Part shown: in pieces, positions 47,886 through 59,744 of the stretch
How the letters are laid out: each line of letters begins with the position of its first letter
How positions within the stretch are numbered: the first letter of the stretch is position 1
Source of the DNA: Cylindrodendrum hubeiense
Lineage: Eukaryota > Ascomycota > Sordariomycetes > Hypocreales > Nectriaceae
Length of the DNA stretch: 64,000 bases
Assembly: GCA_014621425.1 (NCBI GenBank)
Contig: JAANBB010000059.1
Location: forward strand, 62,001 to 126,000
Direction of reading: 5' to 3'
Position numbers and translations under genes: made by a program
The notes under the pieces: generated by a model
Told to the model about the DNA's origin: nothing
What the model saw: the letters and a program-made list of their open reading frames with translations, nothing else
Database searches by the model: none

Positions 47886-49889
47886 TCAGAACACAAACAA
47901 AAAGTCCTCATTCTCCAGGTCCGTGACGTCTCCAAATGCCTTGTCACCCTGTTGGTTTCCATGTGCATCCTCCCCCAGTTCATCCCCACCAGATGGACTG
48001 CTAGTTTCATAATTGCCTATCCCACTTGATGTACCTCGGCGTAGGGAGCTCTCCATTGTCTCCATTCGTTCCACCTCTTCCGCGCTCTCAAGACTCATAT
48101 CTATTATAACTGCGCTCTTCCCTAGGGCGACTCTGCGCCGACTATGTTGCTCATTGAGCCGTCTGATGTGCAGTGAACTTCCAACCACAAGGCACATAAC
48201 AATGACGTAGAGTGCTAGGTTGGTGCGAAGACCACGCGAGTACTCGGGGGCCTCCTCCGGGGAATAGAGAAGGGGCCCGACAATGTTGCCGGCAGATGCA
48301 CCAATAAAGACAAGAGCGGATGTTGATTTGCGTTTCGTATCGCCGGCAGTGTTTTGAGCGGACCAGGAATAGATAAGAGGTGCTGCAAGGATGATGTTAG
48401 GATGAAACGTCGGCATAATAGGTGGGAGGTATACTTACTGATTCCCGTGTAAGTGGACAGGCAGAAATACCCAACTAAGAGCATGGCCTTGTTCTCCGCA
48501 TCATGGGGAAAATACAGTAAAATGCTGCATCCGACGATGGGTGGGATACACAAGAGTGCAATGATTGGACCCTTGAGTTTCCACCGCATCGACAAGTAGG
48601 CGCTCCCTGCAACCGCGATGATGTGCGAGAAGCCGACAGGGACATTGAATAGCATGGTCTGGAATGGGTCCGATACGAAGGACTGGATGATGAGTGGTCC
48701 GAATGTGGAGATCCCATTGGACGGCACCGAGATGCAGAATATCATGGCAACCCAGAACCAAGTTTTCAGATCCTGCATGGTTTCCCAGACATGTGAGGAT
48801 CGCCACTCGCGTGACATGACACCCATTTGATTGTTCCGCAAACGCTCGATTGCGATGAGTTTGTCGTTGTCAGTAAGGAACCTGGCCTCCGTAGGGGAGT
48901 CTGGCATCCAGAAGAACATGATGATGGAGACTCCGACTGTGATGGTGCCGAAGAATAGGAAGATGATCTGCATAAAATATTAGGGAATAAGCTCTTCGGC
49001 GGGAATTTTGTCTCGTACCTGGTATGGCTTCATATGGGAATCTATACTGGCAAGCCCATATGTGATGAGACTTCCGAGCTGCGATACGGCAATGGATTAG
49101 CTGAGTTGTCCGCTCGGCGATGGGAAGCATGTACTCACCACCCATGTGAAACCATTCATGCAGTACCACGACCCAATCCTCATTGTCTGCTCCCTATGTC
49201 CGAGTTAAAATCTGCGAAAAGTGAGACAATAAGCTTCACACATACCTTCTCCTCCACCACATCTGAGTGATGGCAACAAAGCTTGGGCCGACACTCGCCT
49301 CGAAGGCGCCGAGGAGGAATCGGGCAACCATCAACTGCGAGAAATTGTGTGCCCACGTCATCCCAACCAGAGTAATACCCCAGCCCAAGACCATGGCGCT
49401 CGTCAATTTGCCAATGGGCAGCTTGACTAGGGCGAGGGCGAGCGGGGGTTGCATCACCAACTGCGCTAGGTACACAATGCTGCCTAGCCACGAGTACTGC
49501 GCGCCCTCTAATTTGGTATCGTCGATGAGACCGAAAATCGATGCGTAGGAGAGAGTGGCTTTGTCGAGGGCCTGGAGGAAGTAGACGGCGAGCATGAGAG
49601 GGAGCAATGCGAGGTCGATGCGGCGGAGGATCCGGGCATCGTCGGCGGGGGAAACGGCGATATGCTCATCGGGGTCGCGGCCGAGCTTGATGAGCAGCAT
49701 GGCTGCAGCATCACGGTAGGATTCGGGCTCGCCGCCCTTTCCTCGCGGAGGGATTCCCATTTCGCTGTTGCCGTCGTGATGCTCCTCACCGCTATCGTCA
49801 TGCGGGAGTGGCTGGTATTGCGATGCCGAAACGTGGGGTAGATTGGCGACCGACGCCGCCGAGGGCGAGCCGAAGATGTTTCGAAACAT
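47886..49889 (-). CDS. MFS anion permease, allantoate/nicotinate (ACS) type
   Basis: Five exons on the minus strand: 49889-49246, 49193-49139, 49078-49019, 48967-48439 and 48382-47886; introns are 51-60 bases and the product has 594 residues. About twelve membrane helices follow a long hydrophilic N-terminus. Landmarks of the Dal5/Tna1-like group are LALLPLMLAVYFLQALDKATLSYAS, the WLGSIVYLAQL helix, RFLLGAFEASVGPSF, FFWMPDSP and the motif EAPEY. Members import organic anions such as allantoate, nicotinate or dicarboxylates with protons at the plasma membrane. The ATG at 49889 is in frame; an ATG at 50068 lies in another frame and would need an extra exon. Substrate unknown; the nearby dicarboxylate-type genes make an organic acid plausible (inference). 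Confidence 0.88.
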
Positions 49890-51704
49890 GATGACCTTAG
49901 GAGTCCCTGAAGGACTGCTCTCCAAGCCCCGATGGGCGAGAGTTTGCGATAACCCGGGGTTTCGAAGAGGATGTTGATGGATTCCGTGGATGACCGAGGA
50001 GAGGTGTCTGTCTGGTCGACGAATGGGACGGCGTGCTTACTGTCCCGTGCAATGACGTCGGCGTTCATACACTGGGGCGCATGCAGCTGCTGGGCGAACT
50101 CCCAGGGAGCTAGCTGTCAGAGGCGAGAGCAGTGGAGAAATAGGTAGTTTCAGCGGGGTTACGGGGGTCTTGGCTGCCGACGGCCTTGGGGGACCTCCTT
50201 CAGCGAAGGGAGATAGCCCTAAGACCACCGGTGAGCCCACTGAGACCCGGTGGACGCACTGAGACATCGGAGCTGAGGGCGCGTGGCTTTCTAACCAAGC
50301 GTTAACGTCAAATCAGGGCTTGAACCGACTCCTAGTCACTGCTCATGCTTCGAAAGTATCAATTTTGAAACTATTTGATCTTAGACGATGCCCATTGATA
50401 GGTGTAAGCACGAAGGGAATCCTGGAGACTTTTTTTTATGACATCTCTCTCCCTGTCGGTCAGCGCCCGCCATTCGGCCCTTTGACTGGTTGGCTCGACC
50501 CAGCGCATGTCCGGGGGTTGGCTGCCGCACAGCATTGCATCCTTGACAATGTTCCTTCAATACGCTTACTCGCCTCTGCCGCGTATACGTACTCGGTTGG
50601 CGATAGACCAAAGTACTCGGATTGAGAAAGGAAGAGCCGAAATGTGTGCCTGAGAGTTCGGGTTCAACTCGTTCAACCCGTTCAAACCCGACTAATCGCA
50701 TGGTTGCTCACGTCATCTTCTGCCCATTGTGTAAGCTGTTGGTCCTCGATATATATATCCCACTGGTTAGGCAGACAACCAACACTTATATCACGCTCGT
50801 TAGGCAGACAACCAACACTTCAAGGCCACAAGACCAACATAAGAGATCTTGACCCGCAATAATCATTGGGTGTTGGTTTCTTGGGTGCATCACAGCCGCC
50901 ACTTCTGCAGATGTTTGCTCCAACATCATGCAGGTGCTTCCCGCTGCCCCACGATTGTCTATTAGTGGCATCATGCGACCAGAAAGTTTAGCGAGAAGTG
51001 TCCCAGAACGCACAGAGAAGCTCAGTTACCAGAATAATTTGACCAATCATATTGTCGTCCGCAATCGAAGAGACTGAGCAGAGTTTCTTTTGAAACGCTT
51101 GAGTTTTCCTAGACTTTTCCGTGTTGCAATAACCGAACAGACACCGCAAATAGCCAGCACACGACTGGGCTAGCACCTAGTCTGTGTGGATTCTATGCAG
51201 CCACCTTCCAACCAACTCACAGCCTCATCTGTCAAGCGGTCAATACTGCGGATCGCACGAATCGCAATACCACGCTGGACAGGGAATTGCATACCCGCCA
51301 ACTCGTGTTGGTAGTAGTTGGTGCCCTGCTGCCCGGGGCTCCATTCAGGCCGCCGACCCATCCGCCCTTTCGGCCGTCCACCCAAATGCAAGGGAGTATC
51401 TCTAATGTCCTGCGTGTGCGGCTCGGTTCTACTCACGACGTATGCCCATTGTCGAGTGACACGTGGAGTTTCCACATGTCTCACATCCCTCAAACATAAC
51501 AGGTAGCAGCACCTTCGACCAACCGCAGCAGGATGCCCTAGGGCATTGACTAGCCTCACGGCTGCATCTGAGGACGGGATATCGGTGGGAACTGACGTTG
51601 GCAGCTGAAAGATTGGAGGAGGGTATTTAGCAAGGTCCCCCGGTTCTATTTTTCCCTTTAGCAATCTTGAAGTTCGCCTATGATCAATTCATCACGTCTT
51701 TATC
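49890..51704. other. Intergenic region, 1.8 kb
   Basis: Between the divergent MFS and P450 genes, so it contains both promoters. It holds a 33-bp direct repeat at 50766-50820. No supported gene. Confidence 0.55.
50766..50820. repeat. 33-bp period direct repeat
   Basis: GTTAGGCAGACAACCAACAC followed by TT occurs exactly at 50766 and again at 50799. Confidence 0.85.
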
Positions 51705-53545
51705 ATGGTCTTCTTCGGTTTAGGAAGCCTCGTTGCGCTCATCATTTGCGGCACGGTGATTAGTATAGTCATTGCGGTGTACCGCGCTCACCTCCAAGTC
51801 CGGTCCACTCCTTTGCCAAAGATCCCCTACAACGTCAATGCATTCTCCCGATTCATGGGAGATGTCCCTGATATTAGAAACGCCAAGTACAGACGATCAT
51901 GGATATGGAGTCAGCCCAAATCACACGGTTCCCCACTCGCCCAGCTCTTCACCCACCCTTTTGAGAAACCCACAGTTGTTGTGACCGACTATCGCGAAGT
52001 TGTCGACATTTGCTCCCGCCGCCTAAAGGAGTTTGACCGAGGGCCCAGGAACAAAGAATGCGTGGGTTTAACTGCTCCGAATTTCCACATGACGATGGAG
52101 TCGAGAGATCCTAGGTTCAGGCAACACAAAGAACTCTTGCGAGATCTTATGACGCCGGCTTTCTTGAACGAGGTAACTCAAGCTGCTACACCCACCCTCA
52201 TACAAGATGGCAGGCTGTTTACTCACTGATACGACAGATATCTGCACCTCGACTTTATGAGAGGACAACGCTGTTGATTGAGCTCTGGAAATTGAAAGCC
52301 GACAATGCACGAGGACGGCCATTCGATGCTAGAGACGATCTCTACCTAGCTACACTCGACATTATATCTAGCGTCGCCTTCGGCATAGACGACGGCAAAG
52401 GAACACTGGAGAAAGAGCTCTCTTACATGCAGTCATTCAGCCCTAGCGCGCCCATAGATGCCAACGGCCCCGTGGAATTCCCCCAGGCACCAACGAGCCC
52501 CGAGACGGAGGCTTTATTCGATCTCGCAGATATGATAGCCATTGCCCAGAGCAGCCCGTTCCCCTGGTGGAGCCAACATCTGGCAATGCTAAAGCCGAAG
52601 CACGCTAAGGCTTGGTGGTATCGACGACGTCTGATCCATCGCCAGACCACCAAGAGCGTGAAGAAGCTCAAGGATGGAAGAGGATTGACGCGTGAATGCG
52701 CTCTCGACCAACTACTATGGCGGGAGATGAATGCGGCAAAGAAGGCTGATCGCCAGCCCGAATTCTACTCCCCAGTTATACGCGATGAGGTATGTCCTGA
52801 GCGGAGCGAAACACATCTCTCAATCTCTGACTTTTCTTAGCTTATAGGATACCTCCTAGCCGGTCATGATACTACTGCTACTGCTCTTGCATGGTGGGTG
52901 AAGTACATATCCCGCCATCAACGAGCCCAGGACCGCCTGCGATTCGAACTCCGCCAAGCGCATGCTCATGCAATTGAAGAAGCTCGCTGGCCGACAATAA
53001 AAGAGATCACGTCGACTTCAATTCCATACTTGGATGCTGTCATGGAAGAAACCGTGCGATATGCCGCCGTTGCAACGCTCATTGTTCGGACCGCCACTTG
53101 CGACACTGAGATTTTGGGCTATCCCATCCCGAAAGGAGTCCACGTCATCCTGCCCCTGACAGGCCCGTCAATGACCGAGCCAGCCATAGATATTCCCGAG
53201 TGTGCAAGGTCAGCCGCATCTCAAAACGACAAGGGCCGCGTGCCACCATGGGGCGATGATATTGGAGAGTTCATTCCTGAACGCTGGCTGAAATGGGAGT
53301 GTGGTGCCGAGGGCATCCCAACGCAGGTCTTCTGCCCAAATGCAGGTCCAAACCTAGCATTTTCTGCTGGACCGCGCCAGTGCTTTGGTAAAAGACTGGC
53401 TTATTTGGAGATGAGGGTGTTGATGTCGCTTCTCATTTGGAACTTTGAGTTTGGAGAGTTGGATGAGCGGTTCAACAACGATGATATTGTGGAGAGTCTG
53501 GTAAATCTCCCAAAGGATTGCTACGTGAAGCTCACTCAGGCTTGA
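51705..53545 (+). CDS. Cytochrome P450 monooxygenase
   Basis: Three exons, 51705-52172, 52238-52789 and 52841-53545, with introns of 65 and 51 bases; 574 residues. One N-terminal membrane anchor (about residues 5-25) is followed by a P450 fold with its key motifs: the I-helix oxygen-activation AGHDTTA, ExxR as EETVR, a PERW-type stretch (PERWLKW) and the heme loop FSAGPRQCFGKRLA with its Cys ligand. It should be an ER-bound monooxygenase that uses a P450 reductase. It is close to fungal P450s of secondary metabolism or detoxification, but the family number and substrate cannot be told. It converges with the carrier gene 170 bases away. Confidence 0.94.
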
Positions 53546-53715
53546 GGGGGAATATTCGGTGGCCTTAGATATTCTGGACGATCTCTTTCTTGGAACCCAG
53601 GCCATCGAGATCTGATGTTGACATTGTCCGTTCAAGTACAATTATAGTCTATGGAATGAATTATGAACAAGCTTACTCAACGCCTGCAACTATGCTTTAA
53701 ATTAAGGCCCTGTGT

Positions 53716-54831
53716 TTAATCCTGTGCACTGAAGTACTTTTTATACAGAGACCTATGCTGTTCTAAGAGTAGAAGAGTGGCAGCAGTATGCGGTCCGAGT
53801 CGCGCAAAACTGGGAACCCACCCTCTAAATGCCCAACGAAATCCCTCTGAGCGCGTTAATTGCGTCGCCATCTCCAGTATCGAAGTCTTTCCTCCTTGGC
53901 TCATTGTTCTTGTCTTGATAACATCGATCGGACTGCACATAGTGGTGGCAATCAAGCCCGCCAGGAGAGACGCCAGAAGCTGTGTGGGCACGCTGTCTTT
54001 CAAACCGGCGTTGGTGATCAAGGCTTGCTTGATCCCGTCATAAGATCCGAGCTGGCAGCCAGTCATGGCAGCAGCACGGATAGAATTGGGCAAGACGCCG
54101 CGGAAGTACCCTCGTAGTCCATCTTGTCTGGCAATGCGTACGAGAACGTCAAATACGTTTCGGTAGTTTTGACGTTGATGAGGAGGAAGTGATCTGTCGT
54201 TTTGCATGCGAACGTTTGCAATGTCTGCTGGGTTTCCGACTAGAGCTCCGCAAGCTCCAGAGAAGGTTGAAGCAAGTAGAAGAGTGCTCATTGGAGTAGG
54301 CTCGTTCTTTCGTGCTGCGCGCTCTTTGATGGACTCGTAGATTGCAAATCTTGTCGAACCGTATGTTACTGTTTTCGTATCATTTTAGTCACGTAATTTT
54401 GACGAATACCTTGATAGATTCGCAAGAAACTTACATTGCCTGAGTAGGCCGGCAGATAACTTCGCTCACGAGTCAGAATTCAAGGGCACTTCGTAGTAGA
54501 GCACCTGGATTACTCACCCCTCTATATAGTCCCGATGCCCCCTCTTTGCGCAAGATTTGGAGCACCGTTTCAAGGACATTTTTGCGTTCTGATGGAGGTG
54601 TAGCCTGGAGTCGAACCTTTACTAGGGACATAAATTTGTTAATGTTGTTGCGTCACCCGACCGAGCGAGGAGGAGAATACCGAGATCAAGAGGGTGGGAG
54701 CAGACTACAGCAAGACAAGAAGGTGATCCACCGAACCATTTGGGATACTGCGTAACCTTTGGAACTGGAGAAATTGGCTCTTGAGGAATGGAAAGAAATG
54801 CACTCGCTGAAACCTGACTGTGCTCTGACAT
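53716..54831 (-). CDS. Mitochondrial carrier, dicarboxylate-carrier-like
   Basis: Four exons on the minus strand: 54831-54681, 54621-54518, 54459-54435 and 54368-53716, with introns of 58-66 bases; 310 residues, a typical carrier length. Three carrier repeats are visible, with signatures PLDLVKVRLQ, PADIANVRMQ and PIDVIKTRTM, each closing with a Gly-rich helix link (GLYRGLS, GYFRGVLP, AFRGWVP). The second signature has Asn in place of the usual Lys/Arg region start, as in dicarboxylate carriers. It should sit in the inner mitochondrial membrane. Exon 3 is only 25 bases. A malate/succinate/phosphate exchange role is inferred from similarity. Confidence 0.9.
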
Positions 54832-55403
54832 GATGAACCGAATTCGGGGTTGTCTTTAGTAGTAGAATGGGGTTGTTGAAGAGGCAAGAAATGTCCATGT
54901 AAGTATATTTGCTACTTTGTGTACACAGAAAGGGGATTGGATACATCTAATTGATATCTGTATCCCGTCAATGGTCAAGTACTTTGGGGGAGTATATCAG
55001 GCGGACTACGTCTGGAGTCGGCAATATGGGGGTCGCTTCTGCCGGCTATGGCATATCCACGAAGTCACGGGAATCTAATACAATACCCAAAACGGACGAA
55101 TCTACGTCCATTTGCCAATGGCTGGCTGCCAATTGTCTGAGATTGTGTGTCGGCAAGTGAATGCTCGGCTATTGGCTGTCACTACAAAGCCGCCGATTCG
55201 GCTATTCGGGCTGGTGTTATTTACCAGAATAGGTAGAAGATTAGCGGCACCTGGGATTTGTCATGTACATAGACGTGTGATCTACTAGGAGTTGGAGTTC
55301 ATACGCAATTGGATACCTCCCACTACTTTCTTTATTGTAACGGAGACAGCTTTCCAATTGACATCGACGGCTCTTTATATGCCAAGCTGCTCGCGACCTA
55401 CTT
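54832..55403. other. Intergenic region, 0.57 kb
   Basis: Carrier promoter on the left, 3' flank of the F-box-like gene on the right. Nothing else noted. Confidence 0.55.
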
Positions 55404-56921
55404 TCAGAACGTGAGATGAAACGTCCTAGAAGCATCACCCACCACAGTGAGAAGGAATTCTTTCCCATGTTTAGCCGCCGCATCGCGCCAGGCATTCAAA
55501 GTCTCCTCGCTGATCTCAGGAGCTGGTTCCCCACCTATTTCCAGGCAAGGAATTCTCCCGGGCAAATTTGTACGGAAGCTGAGGCCCCCTCCTGCTGAGC
55601 CGTTGAAGTTGAAGTGAAATGATTGAATTTTATGCATTCGGCTCACACATCGTCCAGCAGCGAGAAAGAAGCGATCTGCGACGGTATGATCAAGATAGTA
55701 CCGGAACACCGAATCGCCCTCGTCACCCGAGGGAGTTGGAGTCGGACTGTAAATATCTGGCTGAATGGGAGACAGGGAAGGGGGTTTGTCACTGGGTGCT
55801 CGTGTACCAAGCCACTGCCCTGACGGTAGAATATCGTGAACACGAATCGCAATTTCCCTTACAGTCGGCCAGCAAGGTAATTCGATCGAATCTTGGGTCG
55901 GCGGCCAAAAGATTGTGTTATCCACACTACCTTCGAGTTCAAACCGAACAAGCCCGTCTCTTTGCGTAAGCCGGCAAAAGGCCTGACTTAAAGTGTCGCC
56001 CACGGTACTAGGAGGGATGATACTCGGGGGCTGAAATGACTGATTTGTTGGCACAAACCGATAATACTGGAGACGAAAGATTTCCAGTGAGATTGGAAGT
56101 TTATCTAAGGCATTCGCAAAGCCTAAGAAACCTCATCTTAGCAAGAGGATGGACAGGACAGGACATCGAAAACAGACGCTTAACCCGTCCCTTGTCCAAA
56201 GAGACTTACTGTTTCTTAGCTGTACCCTGCGGTGGTCACGTTTCCAGTTCTCTGCGTCGCTGAGTTCCCAGTACACGTCTCTCAACCGTGTCATCTTGCT
56301 AGCCATGAGGCAAACTGAGGATGGTGCAAAGGACACAGTTCTCGAGCTCAGTTTTGTTACAAATAGAGAGATCATGGGCATCTCTGGTAGGCCGTTTTCA
56401 CAGTCCGACAGCTCAAGGTATGAAGTGTGACATTCTCCCCACAGAGTATCCGAAGCCTCCATTCGCACACAGTCCTGGTAGCGGATGAGCTTGTTCTGAG
56501 TCGTCGGAATTAGTAAACTCAGGGTGATTAAAGGAGTTTTGGCCAGTGGGGTCCGTCTGAGAAGGTTGAAGAGTTGCCCAACAGCCCTGGTAAATACGAC
56601 ATTGTTATCCCCGCCCTGCTCGTAGACCAGGCGAGTCCGATCGTCGCGGGGAAAAAAGAAATCAACCTGGATGTACCGCAGGTAAGAAAGTCGCGTCGGC
56701 GTCAGATAGCTTTCGGCTTCAGCCGACGCGATGATTTTCGGCGTTAAAAACAGATGCCGAAATGTCAGGGCCTCAACTTGCTGCTGCCATTGATGAGATA
56801 TGGTCGCATATGTGGCAAGCGAATCAGTAGGGACATCCTCAAGTACTTCGTAAATGAAGCGAGTGCTCTCGACCAGGTGCCAAACGATGGCCGAGAGGAT
56901 CTCAGGTGGGAGCTTCTCCAT
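55404..56921 (-). CDS. F-box-like protein
   Basis: Two exons on the minus strand: 56921-56210 and 56122-55404, with an 87-base intron (GTAAGT..TCTTAG); 476 residues. The ATG at 56921 begins MEKLPPEILSAIVWHLVE, the usual start of a fungal F-box (LPxEIL..I), followed by ATISHQWQQQVEALTFRHLFL, as in the large group of fungal F-box-like proteins. The rest has no recognisable repeats. These proteins are thought to bring substrates to SCF ubiquitin ligases through Skp1; the substrate here is unknown. Confidence 0.8.
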
Positions 56922-57869
56922 GTTAGGCTGATGATTTTGCTTGAAGGAAAAACAAAACAAGTAAGAGTCGCGTCGAGAAACATGAAGTTGCAGAGCAGGG
57001 ATTAATACATCCAGCTGATTGTGTTCGTTGCTTACTACCCCACACGGCCTTCACTTGGGCTTTTGGTGATGTAGCGGGGCACAGGACACTGGCCTCGGAG
57101 TGCATCAAGGACACCACTGGTACTAAATATTATGAGCTGTTCTCGTTGCGAACTATTAATGTAGAGGGGATTGAAGCTGGTTAGATTTTGTCAACGATAT
57201 GTTTTAGCTCATTCTTGCCATGCATTTAATTAATACACTTGGATTGGTCGTGAACACAAAAAAAGGGCGGGACAAAGCCACCTGTATCACGCAGTAGGGC
57301 CTCTAGGGCCTTGATAGAATCATCACGCTTGAGCTTGAGCAGTTGGTACCCTTAATCATCTTGCTATGATAATAATCGGAATTTCTCGAGTCACCTGTAA
57401 AATTGCAGTGGCGGCATGACCAAGATGTATCGTGCGCTTCCTCCATTCATCGGGTTGCATTGATAGCGCCCGCTCAAGATTGAATCATTCTTCGAGTAGA
57501 GTATCTTTTCTGGCAACCAACATATAGACAGAGCCGAATTATTCAACATTTCACAAGGAGTTCCGATGACCGGCTTCTATCTGTTGCGGGAGAGTGGAAA
57601 CGCCGGCACTGTCGGCACAAGTCAACGGGAATGTTGCTCTACTGCGGTCGGTAAATAAAACGCTCGGCTATTGGAATCGCCACCCAGCCCGCCAAGTCGG
57701 CTTCTTGCCGGCGCCTCCTCGCCCTCACACTGAGAGTACGGCGATGCGCTGGCGACTTCCACAATTCTGTAAGTCTGTCGGATAGTCCCTCCGATAAATA
57801 AATGAAGCTTGAGGTTCTATTCTCTGTTGAATTCAATTCATCTCAATTCGACATCAAATCTCCTCAATC
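56922..57869. other. Intergenic region, 0.95 kb
   Basis: Divergent promoters of the F-box-like and acyl-CoA dehydrogenase genes. No repeat, RNA or gene seen. Confidence 0.55.
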
Positions 57870-59195
57870 ATGTCTGGTCAAGCAGCAAACAAGTTCTTGC
57901 GATTGAGCCGCCCAGCTCTCGCCTCCGCTAGATCATCCTGCGTACAGCGCGCACGGAAGCATGCCTTCTCAACAACCAGCTCAAGACAGCTCATGGGGCT
58001 CGCCGGCTTCACTGAGAACCAACTCACCGTTAGGGACGCTGTGAGCCAGGTGTGCCAGGAATTCCCCAACACATACTGGCAAGAACACGACCAAGAGGAG
58101 AAGGATCCTAAAGAGTTCCACGCCGCCCTAGCCAAGGATGGATGGTTGGGCATTGCTCTCCCCGAATCCCTCGGAGGATCCGGCCTGGGTATTTCTGAGG
58201 CGACGATGATGATGCAGACCATCACAGAGTCTGGAGCTGGCATGGCTGGAGCACAATCTATTCACGCCAATGTGTATGCGACTCAGCCTCTGGCGAGGTT
58301 CGGCTCCAAAGAGCAGTTGGAGACAACTATTCCGAATATTGTCTCCGGCAAGTGGCGTGTGTGCTTTGGTGTGACTGAGCCCAATGCTGGTCTAGATACA
58401 CTTCGCCTAGCGACCACTGCCAAGAAGAATTCGGACGGATCCTACAGCGTTACTGGACAGAAGATCTGGATCACCTGCGCGCAGGTTGCCTCCAAAATGA
58501 TTCTACTGGCACGAACTACTCCTTTGGACGAGGTCAAGAAACCTAGCGAAGGCCTGTCTCTCTTCTCCATCGACTTGGATCAAGAACAGCCTGGCCTCGA
58601 CCTAAAGAAGATTAAGAAGATGGGTGGACGCGCTGTCGACGCCAATGAAGTGTTTTTCGACAACTACCAGATCCCTGCTGGCTCACTGATTGGTGAAGAG
58701 GGCAAGGGATTCAAGATGATTCTCCACGGCATGAACGCCGAGCGATGTCTGCTTGCTGGCGAGGCCTTGGGACTGGGATACGCCGCATTGAAGAAGGCCA
58801 GCGAGTACGCCCGTGACCGAGTTGTGTTTCAGCGACCCATCGGAATGAACCAAGGTATCGCGCACCCCTTGGCTGATGCCTACATGAAGTTGGAGGGTGC
58901 CAAGCTGGCTACCTACCATGCTGCCAGGCTTTACGACCAAAGTAAGACGGACCCGTCGATCCGCCAGGATGAGATTGGTGTCGCCGCGAACAGCGCCAAG
59001 TACATGGCCGCCGAGGCAGCTTTTACAGCCTGTGAGCGCGCCGTTCTCACACACGGAGGAATGGGTTATGCTGTGGAGTACGATGTTGAGAGATGGTTCC
59101 GAGAGTGCTTGGTACCTCGAATTGCGCCCATTAGCAGGGAGATGATTCTGAACTTTATCGGCGAGAGGGTGCTTAAGCTCCCGAGAAGCTACTGA
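57870..59195 (+). CDS. Mitochondrial acyl-CoA dehydrogenase
   Basis: One intronless frame of 441 residues from ATG at 57870. The first 35-40 residues are rich in Arg, Ser and Ala without acids and end RKHAFSTTSSRQ, a mitochondrial presequence. The acyl-CoA dehydrogenase domains follow in order: alpha-helical start, LGIALPESLGGSGLG, the FAD-binding CFGVTEPNAGLDT, KIWITCA, GEEGKGFKMILHGMNAERCL, and LTHGGMGYAVEYDVERW. The usual catalytic YEGT stretch is replaced by RIAPISREM, so the active-site base must be elsewhere or the chemistry differs. It lies next to a regulator, hydratase and lyase, which suggests a role in one catabolic path. Confidence 0.94.
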   Translation: MSGQAANKFLRLSRPALASARSSCVQRARKHAFSTTSSRQLMGLAGFTENQLTVRDAVSQVCQEFPNTYWQEHDQEEKDPKEFHAALAKDGWLGIALPESLGGSGLGISEATMMMQTITESGAGMAGAQSIHANVYATQPLARFGSKEQLETTIPNIVSGKWRVCFGVTEPNAGLDTLRLATTAKKNSDGSYSVTGQKIWITCAQVASKMILLARTTPLDEVKKPSEGLSLFSIDLDQEQPGLDLKKIKKMGGRAVDANEVFFDNYQIPAGSLIGEEGKGFKMILHGMNAERCLLAGEALGLGYAALKKASEYARDRVVFQRPIGMNQGIAHPLADAYMKLEGAKLATYHAARLYDQSKTDPSIRQDEIGVAANSAKYMAAEAAFTACERAVLTHGGMGYAVEYDVERWFRECLVPRIAPISREMILNFIGERVLKLPRSY

Positions 59196-59744
59196 GATTA
59201 TGATGGCAAGGAGTTAAGGAGAACATAGAATAAATGCATAATATCTCAAAAATAGAATAAACATTTGATAACCTGATCACTGACTCATTGATCTGGCTAC
59301 TGAGGTCTCTTCATGCCTTGCCATTCGTTGATTCTGAGTACGACATGGATCTCTCCCCTTCAGATCCTGGTGTACGACAGCCCCAGAACAGGATGATGGA
59401 CACTTCCCCGGATCAATTTTCGCCAGGAACACACAAGCAAGACTGCCAGTAACCGAGAACGTCCTGGTCGATCGTGAACTGCTTCGAGACAAGCGTCGGT
59501 TCCCCGCGAGCCTTAGTCTCGGTGACTCCTCCCGACGAAAAGTGGATCGGTCGGAGAAGGTTCCCCACCCCGAACGCTTCCCTGACAGAATTGCCGGCTA
59601 CTCGAAGCATATAAGCGGGACGTGGACGTGGAAACTGAACTTCCCAAGCCGTGTCTGACATTGCTGAATGCGAAGTGCCCGCCCGGCCACTTACACACCA
59701 GGTTTACACACGACGACCGTGATTCGCGCCGACTTTGGCCCGCC
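59196..59744. other. Intergenic region, 0.55 kb
   Basis: Between the acyl-CoA dehydrogenase and the regulator, both on the plus strand. It should hold the regulator promoter; nothing else noted. Confidence 0.55.

Noticed and set aside
51170..51664. 164-codon minus frame upstream of the P450
   Set aside because: Starts at TTG, with no recognisable features; lies in the likely P450 promoter.
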